DNA of 48,028 bases from Clostridia bacterium (lineage in GTDB: Bacteria > Bacillota > Clostridia > Oscillospirales > Acutalibacteraceae), in contig JAFRUA010000021.1 in assembly GCA_017434855.1 (NCBI GenBank), forward strand, positions 1-48,028, written 5' to 3'. Shown here in pieces: positions 39,452-47,892 of the stretch; position 1 is the stretch's first letter; each line of letters begins with the position of its first letter. The notes below the pieces were generated by a model that saw only the letters and a list, made by a program, of their open reading frames with translations, made no database searches and was not told where the DNA came from. The position numbers and the translations under genes were made by a program.

Positions 39452-40053
39452 TCGGTGTCCTCCTCCACACGCCGCAGGGCGTTCCGGATGTCTTCATAGG
39501 AATATCCCAGGCGCAGCAGCGCGTTCACGGTGCGCCGCACGCCTTTTTCGTCTGACAGATACCGCAGATATTTCTTTTGGATCAGTGCGTCCAGGTCTTC
39601 GTCGGCAAAGGTCAGCGCCTCCACAGCGTCGCGGGCAACGCTGCGGTCCACGCCCTTTTGCAAAAGCGCCTGCTCGATGCGGCGCTTTCCGTAATGGCGG
39701 CTGCGCTGCAGCTCTGCGGCATAGCTTTCGGCAAAGCGCGCGTCGTCCAGATATCCCAGCGCGTCAAGCTGCTCCAGCGCGTCTTCGGCGCCGGCGGCAT
39801 AGCCCTTTTGGCGCAGCTTGGTCAAAAGCTCCGCGCGGCTGTGGTCGCGGCGTGTCAACAGTTCGCAGCCCTTGTTGAAAGCACGGCGGGAGTTGACCTG
39901 CTGTGTGAGCAGGGCCAACTCCGCTTCGTCCAGTTCCTGATTCTGATGCAGACCGGCAGACGCAGCAAAGGCGCGGTCCACCGTCATGGTATAGTCGCCG
40001 TTGAGAAACAGGTGCAGCTTGTCCTGCTTCCCGTCTTTCCACGTGAGGATCAT
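39448..40053 (-). CDS. recX: Regulatory protein RecX
   Basis: 201 residues. Modulates RecA filaments. Three helical RecX repeats: [40 protein letters not shown], and [20 protein letters not shown]. Overlaps recA (ATGA) upstream and rimO downstream, giving tight coupling. Confidence 0.92.
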   Translation of the reverse strand: MILTWKDGKQDKLHLFLNGDYTMTVDRAFAASAGLHQNQELDEAELALLTQQVNSRRAFNKGCELLTRRDHSRAELLTKLRQKGYAAGAEDALEQLDALGYLDDARFAESYAAELQRSRHYGKRRIEQALLQKGVDRSVARDAVEALTFADEDLDALIQKKYLRYLSDEKGVRRTVNALLRLGYSYEDIRNALRRVEEDTE

Positions 40054-41156
40054 TCGTCGTCGTCCACGGCAATGTCGATTTTCGCCTTGGCGCGGGCCTG
40101 CGGTTTCACGGGGGCAACGGTCGCCTTGGCCGGCGCGGCGGGTGCGGCAGCGTCGGGCGCTCTGTGCAGACGCGGCACGATCTGGTCGATGACTTTTGCT
40201 TCGATCTCGGCGGCCAGAGCCGGCTCCCGTTCAAACAAAAGCTTCACATTCTCGCGCCCCTGGCCCAGCCGGGTCTCGCCGTAAGAGAACCACGCGCCGC
40301 TTTTGCTGATGACGCCGGATTCCACGCCCAGGTCCACCAGCTCGCCCGTGCGGGAAATGCCGGTGCCGTACATGATGTCGAACACAGCCTCTTTGAACGG
40401 CGGCGACACCTTGTTTTTGACGATCTTTGCGCGGGTGCGGGAACCGACAAATTCGCCGCCGGCGCCCTTGATCTGCTCCACCCGGCGCACATCGATGCGG
40501 ATGGAGGCATAGAATTTCAGCGCGCGGCCGCCGGTCGTGACCTCCGGATTGCCATAGACCACGCCCACCTTTTCACGCAATTGGTTGATGAAGATGACCA
40601 GAGTGTTGGACTTTGCCACAACGCTGGTCAGCTTGCGCAGCGCCTGCGACATCAGCCGGGCGTGCAGACCCACGTGGCTGTCGCCCATGTCGCCCTCGAT
40701 CTCTGCCCGGGGCACCAGCGCCGCCACCGAGTCCACAACAATGATATCCAGCGCGCCGGAACGGGCCAGCGCCTCGGTGATCGACAGCGCGTCCTCGCCG
40801 TTGTCCGGCTGCGAGACCAGCAGCGAATCGACGTCCACACCCAGCGCCTTGGCATAGGCCGGGTCCAGCGCGTGCTCCGCGTCGATAAAGGCCGCGTCGC
40901 CGCCCGCCTTTTGCGCTTCGGCAATGCAGTGCAGGGCCAGCGTGGTTTTGCCGGACGATTCCGGTCCGTAGATCTCGACCACACGGCCGCGCGGCAGCCC
41001 GCCCACGCCGGTGGCAATGTCCAGCGAGATGGACCCGGTGTGGATGACCTCCACGTTCATGTCGGCTGCCTGGCCCAGGCGCATGATCGCGCCCTTGCCG
41101 TATTGTTTTTCGATTTGCGCAAGCGCCGTTTCCAGCGCGGATCGTTTATCTGCCAT
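40050..41156 (-). CDS. recA: Recombinase RecA
   Basis: 368 residues. Homologous recombination and SOS coprotease. Walker A GPESSGKT at 64-71, [12 protein letters not shown] for Walker B, and loop L2 region [20 protein letters not shown]. The C-terminal tail is Ala/Pro/Lys-rich and ends in an acidic DDDE. First gene of the operon, with its own promoter and a candidate LexA site. AAAGGAG precedes the ATG. Confidence 0.98.
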   Translation of the reverse strand: MADKRSALETALAQIEKQYGKGAIMRLGQAADMNVEVIHTGSISLDIATGVGGLPRGRVVEIYGPESSGKTTLALHCIAEAQKAGGDAAFIDAEHALDPAYAKALGVDVDSLLVSQPDNGEDALSITEALARSGALDIIVVDSVAALVPRAEIEGDMGDSHVGLHARLMSQALRKLTSVVAKSNTLVIFINQLREKVGVVYGNPEVTTGGRALKFYASIRIDVRRVEQIKGAGGEFVGSRTRAKIVKNKVSPPFKEAVFDIMYGTGISRTGELVDLGVESGVISKSGAWFSYGETRLGQGRENVKLLFEREPALAAEIEAKVIDQIVPRLHRAPDAAAPAAPAKATVAPVKPQARAKAKIDIAVDDDE

Positions 41157-41173
41157 GGCAAAAACTCCTTTTA

Positions 41174-41185
41174 GTACAAATGTTC
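41174..41185 (-). promoter_or_regulatory. Candidate SOS (LexA) box of recA
   Basis: Minus-strand GAACATTTGTAC, one change from the Gram-positive consensus GAACN4GTTC, placed between the -10 box and the start codon. Confidence 0.55.
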
Positions 41186-41191
41186 CTGTTT

Positions 41192-41220
41192 ATTATAGCG
41201 CAATGTTTGCTAAAAATCAA
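41192..41220 (-). promoter_or_regulatory. recA promoter
   Basis: Minus strand TTGATT (41215-41220), 17-base spacer, TATAAT (41192-41197). Confidence 0.75.
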
Positions 41221-41255
41221 CCGTTTTCAAAAATTTTATTTTGGGGCGGGCGCCC

Positions 41256-42101
41256 TTATCCGATGCCGCAGATGCGGCAGTTTTCCTGGTGCTCGGCCCA
41301 GGTGGCGGCATAGTAGTAATTCATATCCGCGTCGGTGACAAAAAAGAAGTACTCCGTTTCTTCCGGATAGAGCGCGGCGTTGATCGCGTCCATGCCGGGG
41401 CAGCAGATCGGCCCCGCCGGCAGCCCGTCGCATTTATAGGTGTTATACAGTTCGGCAAAGCGGGCCGTGTCGCCGGTCAGATAGGGCGAATCGGTGACGC
41501 GGTCATTGACATAGTGGATCGTCACATCGCATTGCAGCTTGCCGTAATCGGGGCTGTTCAGCCGGTTGTGCAGCACCGACGACACCTTGCCCATCTCGTT
41601 CGGGTCGCCGGCTTCCTCCTGAATGATGGAGGCGATGGTCAGAATATCATCCGGGGTATAGCCGAGCGCCGCGGCCCGCTCGGTCATGGCGTCAGTCCAT
41701 TTGCGGTCCATGTTGGTCAAAAAGCGCGAAAGCGCCCGGGTCGCGGATTCGCCCGAATAAAAGTCATAGGTGTCCGGAAAGACATAACCCTCCAGCGCAA
41801 AGGCGCGGTCTTCCGGACGGTCCAGCGACGACAGGCAGGCATAGCTTTCCCGCACGGCGGCAAGATCATTGACCGCCGCCATGAACTCCGCGGCGCTGCA
41901 AACGCCGTTTGCCTCCAGCTTTTCCGCAATCTCAACGGCGGTCAGTCCCTCCGGAAACGTCACGCGGACGGTGGGATCGGCGGTGGTTTCGGTGCTGCTG
42001 TCTGCAGGCACGCCGCCCTCGCGGTACCGCTGCGGCTTGGCGCAGCCGAACAGCGACAGCAAAAACGCGGCCAGCAGCAAAAAGAGCAGAGATCGTTTCA
42101 A
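41256..42101 (-). CDS. mltG: Endolytic transglycosylase MltG-like lipoprotein
   Basis: 281 residues from a TTG start after GGAGGGGG. A longer form from ATG 42128 exists, but the only good -10 box (TACAAT at 42137-42142) would leave no leader for it. Lipobox LSLFGC replaces the usual transmembrane anchor. LysM-like N-part (VRVTFPEGLTAVEIAEKLEA), then YceG domain with LEGYVFPDTYDF, the catalytic Glu in SIIQEEAGDPNEM, VLHNRLN, and LPAGPICCPGMDAINAALYP. Cuts nascent peptidoglycan and sets glycan length. Divergent from efp. Confidence 0.9.
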   Translation of the reverse strand: MKRSLLFLLLAAFLLSLFGCAKPQRYREGGVPADSSTETTADPTVRVTFPEGLTAVEIAEKLEANGVCSAAEFMAAVNDLAAVRESYACLSSLDRPEDRAFALEGYVFPDTYDFYSGESATRALSRFLTNMDRKWTDAMTERAAALGYTPDDILTIASIIQEEAGDPNEMGKVSSVLHNRLNSPDYGKLQCDVTIHYVNDRVTDSPYLTGDTARFAELYNTYKCDGLPAGPICCPGMDAINAALYPEETEYFFFVTDADMNYYYAATWAEHQENCRICGIG

Positions 42102-42136
42102 GGGGACCCCCTCCGTTTCTTTCAACATCGGCCTTT

Positions 42137-42142
42137 ATTGTA
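42137..42142 (-). promoter_or_regulatory. -10 box of mltG
   Basis: Minus-strand TACAAT; the -35 (TTCTCA, 17 bases upstream) is weak. Predicted start near 42130 supports the internal TTG start of mltG. Confidence 0.45.
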
Positions 42143-42226
42143 GCATAAAGCGCAGCAAATGAGAAGCCTTTTGCGGCGATTTTTTGGTGAAATCCAAAGA
42201 AAAGCGCACGAAGTTTCAAAAAAGGC

Positions 42227-42255
42227 TTGCAAAATTTTCGTATTTGTTATAGAAT
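42227..42255 (+). promoter_or_regulatory. efp promoter
   Basis: TTGCAA (42227-42232), 17-base spacer, TAGAAT (42250-42255). Confidence 0.7.
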
Positions 42256-42287
42256 ATTGGAGAAACTAAAACGCGGAGGATAAGAAC

Positions 42288-42845
42288 ATGATTTCAGCAG
42301 GTGATTTCAGAAACGGTGTGACCTTTGAAGAGGACGGCAACGTCCTGCAGGTCGTTGAATTCCAGCATGTCAAGCCGGGCAAGGGCGCGGCGTTCGTCCG
42401 TACCAAGACGAAGAACGTCATCACCGGCGCCGTGGTTGAAAAGAGCTACAACCCCACGGCCAAGTTCCCGACGGCATACATCGAGCGCAAGGATATGGAT
42501 TACTCCTACAGCGACGGGGATCTCTATTATTTCATGGACAATGAGACCTATGACATGATCCCCATCAACCAGAGCGATCTGCCCGATGCGTTCAAGTTTG
42601 TCAAAGAGAACATGACGTGCAAGATTTTGTCCTATAAGGGCAAGGTCTTCGGTGTGGAGCCGCCGAACTTTGTGGAGCTGCAGGTCACCAAGACAGACCC
42701 CGGCTTCAAGGGCGACACCGCCACCAACACCACCAAACCCGCCACGCTTGAGACCGGGGCAGAGATCAAGGTGCCGTTGTTTATCGACGAGGGCGAAATG
42801 ATCCAGGTCGACACCCGCACGGGCGAATACCTCGGCAGAGCGTAA
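42288..42845 (+). CDS. efp: Elongation factor P
   Basis: 185 residues, three OB-like domains. Relieves ribosome stalling at polyproline. The modifiable loop is [10 protein letters not shown] with Lys32, the position modified in other bacteria. C-terminal signature of domain III is [20 protein letters not shown], then RTGEYLGRA. Start follows GGAGGATAAGAAC. Co-transcribed with the acidic CD1247-type gene 41 bases downstream. Confidence 0.97.
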   Translation: MISAGDFRNGVTFEEDGNVLQVVEFQHVKPGKGAAFVRTKTKNVITGAVVEKSYNPTAKFPTAYIERKDMDYSYSDGDLYYFMDNETYDMIPINQSDLPDAFKFVKENMTCKILSYKGKVFGVEPPNFVELQVTKTDPGFKGDTATNTTKPATLETGAEIKVPLFIDEGEMIQVDTRTGEYLGRA

Positions 42846-42886
42846 GGAACCCCCAAGGACATTATGTGAAGAAAGGAAGATTGACC

Positions 42887-43348
42887 ATGTCAGTTTCAGA
42901 AAAAGTTGCATACCTCAAGGGCCTGATGGACGGCCTTGAGATCGAAAAGGATCAAAAAGAAGGCAAGCTGTTTGCCGCCATCATCGACGCGCTGGACGAA
43001 ATCGCGTCTGAGATCGACTTCCTCAACGAAGACAACGACGAGCTGCACGACTATGTGGAAGAGATCGACGAAGACCTCGGCGATCTGGAAGAATATGTCT
43101 TTGACGACGACGAGTGCGACTGCTGCTGCGACGACGACGAATGCGAGTGCTGCGACGATGACGAGTGCATCGAAGTGACCTGCCCCGCCTGCGGCGAAGA
43201 CATCTGCATCGACTTTGACGATATCGACGAAGACGGCCGCGTGGAGTGCCCGTGCTGCGGCGAAACGCTGGAGTTTGAAATCGAAGAAGAGGATGACGAA
43301 GAGGACGACGCCGACGCGGATGACGAAGAAGACGGCGACGACGAATAA
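42887..43348 (+). CDS. CD1247-type acidic protein with zinc-ribbon
   Basis: 153 residues from MSVSEKVAYLKGLMDGLEIE (AAGGAAG upstream). The N-terminal ~60 residues form the CD1247 N-terminal domain, a coiled-coil with repeated VAYLKGL, AAIIDALDEIASEIDFLNED. A Cys-rich run follows (CDCCCDDDECECC) and then a zinc-ribbon with VTCPACGEDI and VECPCCGETL, and an extremely acidic tail. More than a third of the residues are Asp or Glu. Conserved beside efp in clostridia; function unknown. Its terminator follows. Confidence 0.85.
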   Translation: MSVSEKVAYLKGLMDGLEIEKDQKEGKLFAAIIDALDEIASEIDFLNEDNDELHDYVEEIDEDLGDLEEYVFDDDECDCCCDDDECECCDDDECIEVTCPACGEDICIDFDDIDEDGRVECPCCGETLEFEIEEEDDEEDDADADDEEDGDDE

Positions 43349-43363
43349 GCAAACAAACGCAAG

Positions 43364-43396
43364 GCCGGGCGGCTCACCGATTCGCCCGGCTTTTTG
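43364..43396 (+). terminator. Terminator of the efp unit
   Basis: GCCGGGCG/CGCCCGGC stem followed by TTTTTG. Confidence 0.9.
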
Positions 43397-43411
43397 TTTT
43401 GCCGAAAAGGA

Positions 43412-43440
43412 TTTACATTTTGGTCGGTTTCATGTATAAT
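43412..43440 (+). promoter_or_regulatory. Promoter of the glycosyltransferase cluster
   Basis: TTTACA (43412-43417), 17-base spacer, TATAAT (43435-43440). A short AATTCCGAATTCC motif (43461-43476) of the repeat-array type lies in the leader. Confidence 0.7.
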
Positions 43441-43528
43441 AAAAAAACAGGCGTCTGTTTTAATTCCGAATTCCAAAACACGTTTCCGCCTTTGAACCAC
43501 CCCAACGCAACCCAACACGGAGGTGCCT

Positions 43529-44230
43529 ATGATTTCCGTTGCTTTGGCCGCCTATAAGGGCGAGGCCTATATCGAAGAGCAGCTGCGCTCCATTCTGCCG
43601 CAGCTTTCACATGAGGATGAGATCGTTGTCTCTGACGACAAGCCGGGCGGTGAGACCGAGCGCATCGTGCGCCGCGTGATGGCAGACGACCCGCGCGTGC
43701 TCTATATGGAGGGGCCGGGCCGCGGTGTTGCGGCAAATTTTGTCAACGCCATCCGTGCCTGCAAGGGCGACAAGATCTTTTTGTGCGACCAGGACGACGT
43801 CTGGCTGCCGGACAAGGTGCGGCGCATTATGGCGGCGTTTGACGGCGGCGCCACGCTGGTGCTGCACAATGCCTATGTGACCGACAAGGACCTGAACATC
43901 ACCGACTACTCGTTCTTTGAAAAGCGCGGCAGCAAGCGGGGATTTCTCAGGAACATTGTCAAAAACTCCTATATGGGCTGCTGCATGGCCTTTGACCGCA
44001 AGCTGCTCAAACACATCCTGCCCATGCCGAAATATATCCCGATGCACGACCAGTGGATCGGTCTGATGGGCGAGGTCTACGGCAAGGTGGTTTTGATCGA
44101 CACGCCTTTGATCTATTACCGTGTGCACGGCGGCAACGTCACCGGCAAGGCAACCACCACGCAGCAAAAGATCAACTGGAGAAAATATCTGATCAAACGG
44201 CTGTTCGGCCGCATCCTGCTGGGACGGTGA
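43529..44230 (+). CDS. Family 2 glycosyltransferase
   Basis: 233 residues from MISVALAAYKGEAYIEEQLR (GGAGGTGCCT upstream). GT-A fold: nucleotide-binding VVSDDKPGGE, DxD-like CDQDDVWLPDK, and a later MHDQWIGLMGEVYG followed by YYRVHGGNVTG, a set typical of rhamnosyl- or galactosyltransferases of O-antigen and capsule loci. Cytoplasmic, using nucleotide sugars. First of four glycan genes in one direction. Confidence 0.92.
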   Translation: MISVALAAYKGEAYIEEQLRSILPQLSHEDEIVVSDDKPGGETERIVRRVMADDPRVLYMEGPGRGVAANFVNAIRACKGDKIFLCDQDDVWLPDKVRRIMAAFDGGATLVLHNAYVTDKDLNITDYSFFEKRGSKRGFLRNIVKNSYMGCCMAFDRKLLKHILPMPKYIPMHDQWIGLMGEVYGKVVLIDTPLIYYRVHGGNVTGKATTTQQKINWRKYLIKRLFGRILLGR

Positions 44231-44237
44231 GGTGAAT

Positions 44238-45011
44238 ATGATGAAGGATTACACAGTTTCCGGCTGCATCGTGACCTATAACAACAAAGACAAGATCGCC
44301 CGCACGATCGACAGCGTGCTTTCGCAGACAACGGGCGTGCCGTTTCATCTGTACGTCGTGGACAACGCCTCCACCGACGGCACGGCGGACTTCATCCGTG
44401 CGCGGTACCCCGACGTCACCGTGATCGACAGCGACAAAAACCGGGGCTTCGGCGCGGGGCACAATCAGGTGCTGCCGCTGCTCGATTCCAAATACCACGT
44501 GGTCATCAACCCGGACATTCTGCTGGAAAGCGACGTCATCACCCGATTGTGCGACTATGCCGACGCGCACGAAGCGGTCGGTCTGCTGTCACCGCAGATC
44601 CGCTTTGAAGACGGGCGCGTGCAGATGCTCGGCAAGCGCAGCCCCACGGTGCGCTATCTGGGGTCGCACTGGTTCCACAAGGGCGACGCACCGTCAAAGA
44701 CGATGACCGAGTACTGCATGCTCGACATGCCGCAGGACCGGCCCTTTCCCATCACAAACGCAACGGGCTGCTTCATGTTCTTTCGCACGGCGGTGTTTTG
44801 CGACCTCGGCGGCTTTGACGAGCGGTTTTTCATGTACCTGGAGGACTGCGACATCGCCCGCCGCGCATCGCTGCAAAGCGAGGTGCTCCACGACCCGACC
44901 ACCAGCGTGACCCACCTGTGGGAGCGCGGGAGCAAAAAGAACAAAAAGCTGCTGCTGATCCACGTGCAGTCCATTTTGAAATACTTTCTGAAATGGGGAA
45001 TTCGGTTTTGA
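44238..45011 (+). CDS. Family 2 glycosyltransferase, rhamnosyltransferase-like
   Basis: 257 residues from the ATG after GAGGTGAAT, 7 bases downstream of the preceding gene. SGCIVTYNNKDKIARTIDSV, VVDNASTDGTADFIRARYPD, NRGFGAGHNQ, VVINPDILLE and GGFDERFFMYLEDCDIARRA are the classic WbbL-type motifs (dTDP-rhamnose or similar donor). Probably assembles the same surface glycan as its neighbours. Confidence 0.92.
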   Translation: MMKDYTVSGCIVTYNNKDKIARTIDSVLSQTTGVPFHLYVVDNASTDGTADFIRARYPDVTVIDSDKNRGFGAGHNQVLPLLDSKYHVVINPDILLESDVITRLCDYADAHEAVGLLSPQIRFEDGRVQMLGKRSPTVRYLGSHWFHKGDAPSKTMTEYCMLDMPQDRPFPITNATGCFMFFRTAVFCDLGGFDERFFMYLEDCDIARRASLQSEVLHDPTTSVTHLWERGSKKNKKLLLIHVQSILKYFLKWGIRF

Positions 45012-45056
45012 CGGTTCCGGTACCGTCAAACCAATTCGGAATGCCAAATTGGTTCA
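45007..45056. repeat. Two adjacent perfect hairpins between glycosyltransferase genes
   Basis: GACGGT/ACCGTC (45010-45027) and AACCAATT/AATTGGTT (45028-45055). The second loop CGGAATGCC recalls the AATTCGG repeat unit. No T-run follows, so they are not terminators; they may be RNA-processing or polarity elements. Confidence 0.5.
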
Positions 45057-45090
45057 ACCTGTATCATCAGAGAGAAAGGAGGCGTTCGGT

Positions 45091-46353
45091 TTGCTCTGTT
45101 CCGTTGTGATCCCTGCTTACAACAGCGCGCGCTTCATCGGTGAAACGCTGGATTCCCTGCTGGCGCAGACGCTGCATGACGTCGAGATCGTGGTTGTGGA
45201 CGACGGCTCGGCGGACGATACGCGCGACGTGGTGCAAGCGTATCAGAAAAAAAGCGCCGCCATTCGCCTGATTTCGCAGGAGAATGCCGGGGTATCCGCA
45301 GCGCGCAACCGCGGCCTTGCGGCGGCGACGGGGGACTACGTCGTGTTTCTTGACGCCGATGATTTCTACGCGCCCGACGCATTGGAAGCGTTTGTCGCCT
45401 GCGCCGAAGCGACCGGGGCCGACGTTGTGCTGGGCCGCCTTTGCAACTATACCGACGGGGCGGTCACGGGCTTTCACGCCGCGGCCGACGCGCTTGCCGC
45501 GTGCAAAACCGTCAGCGGGCAGGACAAGCGCCTGCTGTGGAACTTTCTGGTCTGCAACAAATGCTATCGCCGGGCGTTCCTGACGGCGCATGATCTGCGC
45601 TTTCCGGCGTTCGGCTTTTCAGAGGAGGGCGCGTTTTTCATGCGCGTCGTCTTTGCGGGCGCGGCGATTGCCGGCACGGCAAAATCGCTGGTGTACTACC
45701 GCCGCCACACGGTGCAGGAGGGCCCGTCCGTCAGCCAGAGCGTGACGGTCAAAAATCTGGAGAGCCTTGCCGGGTCGATGGCCGACATCCTTGCCGGGGC
45801 GACCCGCGCCGGGTACGATGAAGACTATTTGCAGGAGATCCTGTATAAGCACGCGCACATTCTGCTTTCGCAGTTCTATCGCCCGCTCTGGAGCGGAAAC
45901 GATGACGCGCTGGCCCTGTGCTGCGCGCAGCTTTGTGAATTGAAGGGCAAACTGACCGCAGAGCGGTTTGCTTTGCTGTACCGGGCGAACCCCGACCTGC
46001 CGCTTGACGATTTGCGCACATCCTTTGCGGATGCTGCGGCGCGGCCCGTGGTGTCGGTCGCCGTCACGTCAAGCTGCACCGAGGCGGCGGCGGACGCTTT
46101 GTTCCGACAGACGTTCCCGCTGTTTGAGCTGGTGCTGTCGCCCGGGGCGGCAAAGGCCCTGCCCGCGGTCGTGTTGTCGCGGCCGAACGTCAAAACCGAC
46201 GCAAAGCCGCTGGGCCGCACGGTGCTGCGCTTTCGGACGCTGCCGGTGCCGGACGCTGCCGCGCTGCAGACGCTGCTGCGTCTGCCGGTGCCGAAAACCG
46301 CCTGGATGCTGCGGCTTTTGAATCTGCTTTTGAAACGGAGGCGTCACGGATGA
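45091..46353 (+). CDS. Family 2 glycosyltransferase
   Basis: 420 residues from a TTG start (MLCSVVIPAYNSARFIGETL) 8 bases after AAAGGAGGC. N-terminal GT2 domain: IVVVDDGSADDTRDV, AGVSAARNRGLAAATGDYVV, FLDADDFYAPDAL (DxD) and WNFLVCNKCYRR. A second domain of about 200 Ala/Leu-rich residues is not recognised; it ends RLLNLLLKRRRHG. Overlaps the next gene by four bases. Confidence 0.9.
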   Translation: MLCSVVIPAYNSARFIGETLDSLLAQTLHDVEIVVVDDGSADDTRDVVQAYQKKSAAIRLISQENAGVSAARNRGLAAATGDYVVFLDADDFYAPDALEAFVACAEATGADVVLGRLCNYTDGAVTGFHAAADALAACKTVSGQDKRLLWNFLVCNKCYRRAFLTAHDLRFPAFGFSEEGAFFMRVVFAGAAIAGTAKSLVYYRRHTVQEGPSVSQSVTVKNLESLAGSMADILAGATRAGYDEDYLQEILYKHAHILLSQFYRPLWSGNDDALALCCAQLCELKGKLTAERFALLYRANPDLPLDDLRTSFADAAARPVVSVAVTSSCTEAAADALFRQTFPLFELVLSPGAAKALPAVVLSRPNVKTDAKPLGRTVLRFRTLPVPDAAALQTLLRLPVPKTAWMLRLLNLLLKRRRHG

Positions 46354-47468
46354 AAGCGTTGTTTTACCGCGTGTTTGCGCTGCTGTTTCACCTGAGCCGC
46401 CTGCTGTTTCCGGTGAAGCCGAACCGCGTCGTGTTTCTGTCGCTGCACAACGAGGGCTTTCACGATTCCCTCGGTGCGGTCAGCCGTGCCGTCATGGCCG
46501 ACGGCCGCTTTGCGGTGCGGGTGCTGACCCGGCGCGATCTGGACGGCCTGCGCGGGGCGCTGCGGTTTTTCTTTGTTGCGTCGCGCGTTTTGGCGACGGC
46601 GCAGTACATCTTCCTCAATGACAACTTTTTGCCGCTGGGGCTGCTGCGCTTTCAAAAGGGCGTGGTCATCACCCAGCTCTGGCACGCAGAGGGCGTGTTC
46701 AAAAAATTCGGCCTTGCCATCGACCGGCCCCCGGCGGTCCGCGCACGGGAATGCGCCGCGAACCAAAAGCTGACGTGGGTGGTCTGCTCATCCGAAGACG
46801 TTGCGCCCTATTATGCCGAAGCGTTCGGGGTACCGGAAAGCAAAGTGCTGCCGCTGGGCGCGCCCCGGCTGGATGCGCTGCTCGCCCCCGGCGCGTCAGA
46901 GCGTGCAAGGGCCAAGCTGTGTGAACAGTACCCGGAACTGCGCGGAAAGACGCTGGTGCTGTATGCCCCGACCTTCCGCGAAACCGCCGCGCAGAACGAC
47001 GCGCTTTTGACACAGTTTGACGCCGCGCGGTTCAACGCCGCGCTGGGAAAAACCCACGCGCTGCTCATTCGCCTGCATCCGCAGGTGCACCCCGACCGGC
47101 GGGCGCTGACCGGCGCGCTGGACCTGACCGACTTTGACGACGTGTCGCTGCTGATTGCGGCGTGCGACGTGCTGGTGACGGACTATTCCTCCATCTGCAT
47201 GGCCTTCGCTGCCCTCGGCAAACCGACGGTGTTTTATGCCTTTGACCTCGACCGCTACACGTCGGAGCGCGACTTCTATTTCGACTATGCCGACTACGTC
47301 CCCGGGCCGGTCGTCACCGATTTTGACGCCCTGCTTGACGCGATCAAGGCGCCCGGCGGCGCGGAAAAACGCGATCGCTTTGTGCGCTTCAACTTCGGCG
47401 TTCCGGACGCGGGAAGCACCCGGAGAGTGGTGGACAGGGTGCTTGGGACAATGGAGAATGAAGAATGA
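46350..47468 (+). CDS. CDP-glycerol glycerophosphotransferase-family protein (TagB/TagF-like)
   Basis: 372 residues. Teichoic-acid-type polyol-phosphate transferase: ITQLWHAEGVFKKFG, LPLGAPRLDALL, TLVLYAPTFRE, LLIRLHPQVHPD, DDVSLLIAACDVLVTDYSSI, GKPTVFYAFDLDRY and RDFYFDYADYVPGPV are the standard Glyphos_transf motifs. The gene set (three GT2 and this enzyme) fits synthesis of a phosphate-linked wall or capsule polymer. The final codons (MENEE) and the stop come from a repeat array. Coupled to the previous gene (ATGA). Confidence 0.92.
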   Translation: MKALFYRVFALLFHLSRLLFPVKPNRVVFLSLHNEGFHDSLGAVSRAVMADGRFAVRVLTRRDLDGLRGALRFFFVASRVLATAQYIFLNDNFLPLGLLRFQKGVVITQLWHAEGVFKKFGLAIDRPPAVRARECAANQKLTWVVCSSEDVAPYYAEAFGVPESKVLPLGAPRLDALLAPGASERARAKLCEQYPELRGKTLVLYAPTFRETAAQNDALLTQFDAARFNAALGKTHALLIRLHPQVHPDRRALTGALDLTDFDDVSLLIAACDVLVTDYSSICMAFAALGKPTVFYAFDLDRYTSERDFYFDYADYVPGPVVTDFDALLDAIKAPGGAEKRDRFVRFNFGVPDAGSTRRVVDRVLGTMENEE

Positions 47469-47496
47469 AGAATGGAGAATTGAAAAGTTCGCAGGG

Positions 47497-47526
47497 ACGC
47501 AGGGGTGATTCCTGCGTTCTTTTTTT
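47497..47526 (+). terminator. Terminator of the glycosyltransferase cluster
   Basis: ACGCAGG/CCTGCGT stem followed by TCTTTTTTTG. Lies inside repeat element C. Confidence 0.85.
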
Positions 47527-47585
47527 GTACGCCCGCATCTTCGGCGCAAGATATTGAGTCGTTGGCAGTCAGCGGTTCGCGCAAT

Positions 47586-47638
47586 AAAAAAACAAACGAA
47601 CGCCTTCCTCTTGCAAAAGGGGAGGGCGATTCGTTTGG
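47586..47638 (-). terminator. Leftward terminator inside repeat element C
   Basis: Minus-strand CAAACGAA/TTCGTTTG with an inner GCCCTCCCC/GAGGAAGGC stem, then seven T. No gene is seen upstream of it on that strand, so it may end a small RNA made from the element. Confidence 0.7.
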
Positions 47639-47892
47639 ATGTGAGACGTTCGGTCGCAGGCGCCGTGCAGTGATCGGCGAACGGATAAGGAACCGCTTGC
47701 GGCGCCGCCCTCTGATGGGGGCAAGAACGTGTCCCGCATCCCCGCGTGAACCCGGCGGCGCGTCACGCACGGTTGCAGAGCCGTCCGGCGCGTACATAAT
47801 AGCAACATCACCATCACCTGCACGTCCCTTCGCGGACGACACAAAAAAGTCGCGGAGACATTCCCCGCGACCGTAATTCTCAATTCTCAATT

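Larger units (their letters stand above)
47448..47892. repeat. Repeat element C, with GAGAATGGAGAATT-type inverted terminal arrays
   Basis: Left array 47448-47482 (ATGGAGAATGAAGAATGAAG...) and right array 47874-47892 (TAATTCTCAATTCTCAATT) are inverted. Next to the right array, CATTCCCCGCGACCG (47859-47873) is the inverted form of the inner sequence of elements A and B. About 445 bases, with terminators on both strands inside and a GC-rich segment like 9986-10031. An IS copy is inserted directly at the AATT of the right array. Confidence 0.65.

Noticed and set aside
38000-39499. 499-codon plus-strand frame opposite rimO
   Set aside because: Shadow of rimO, whose radical-SAM cysteines are intact.
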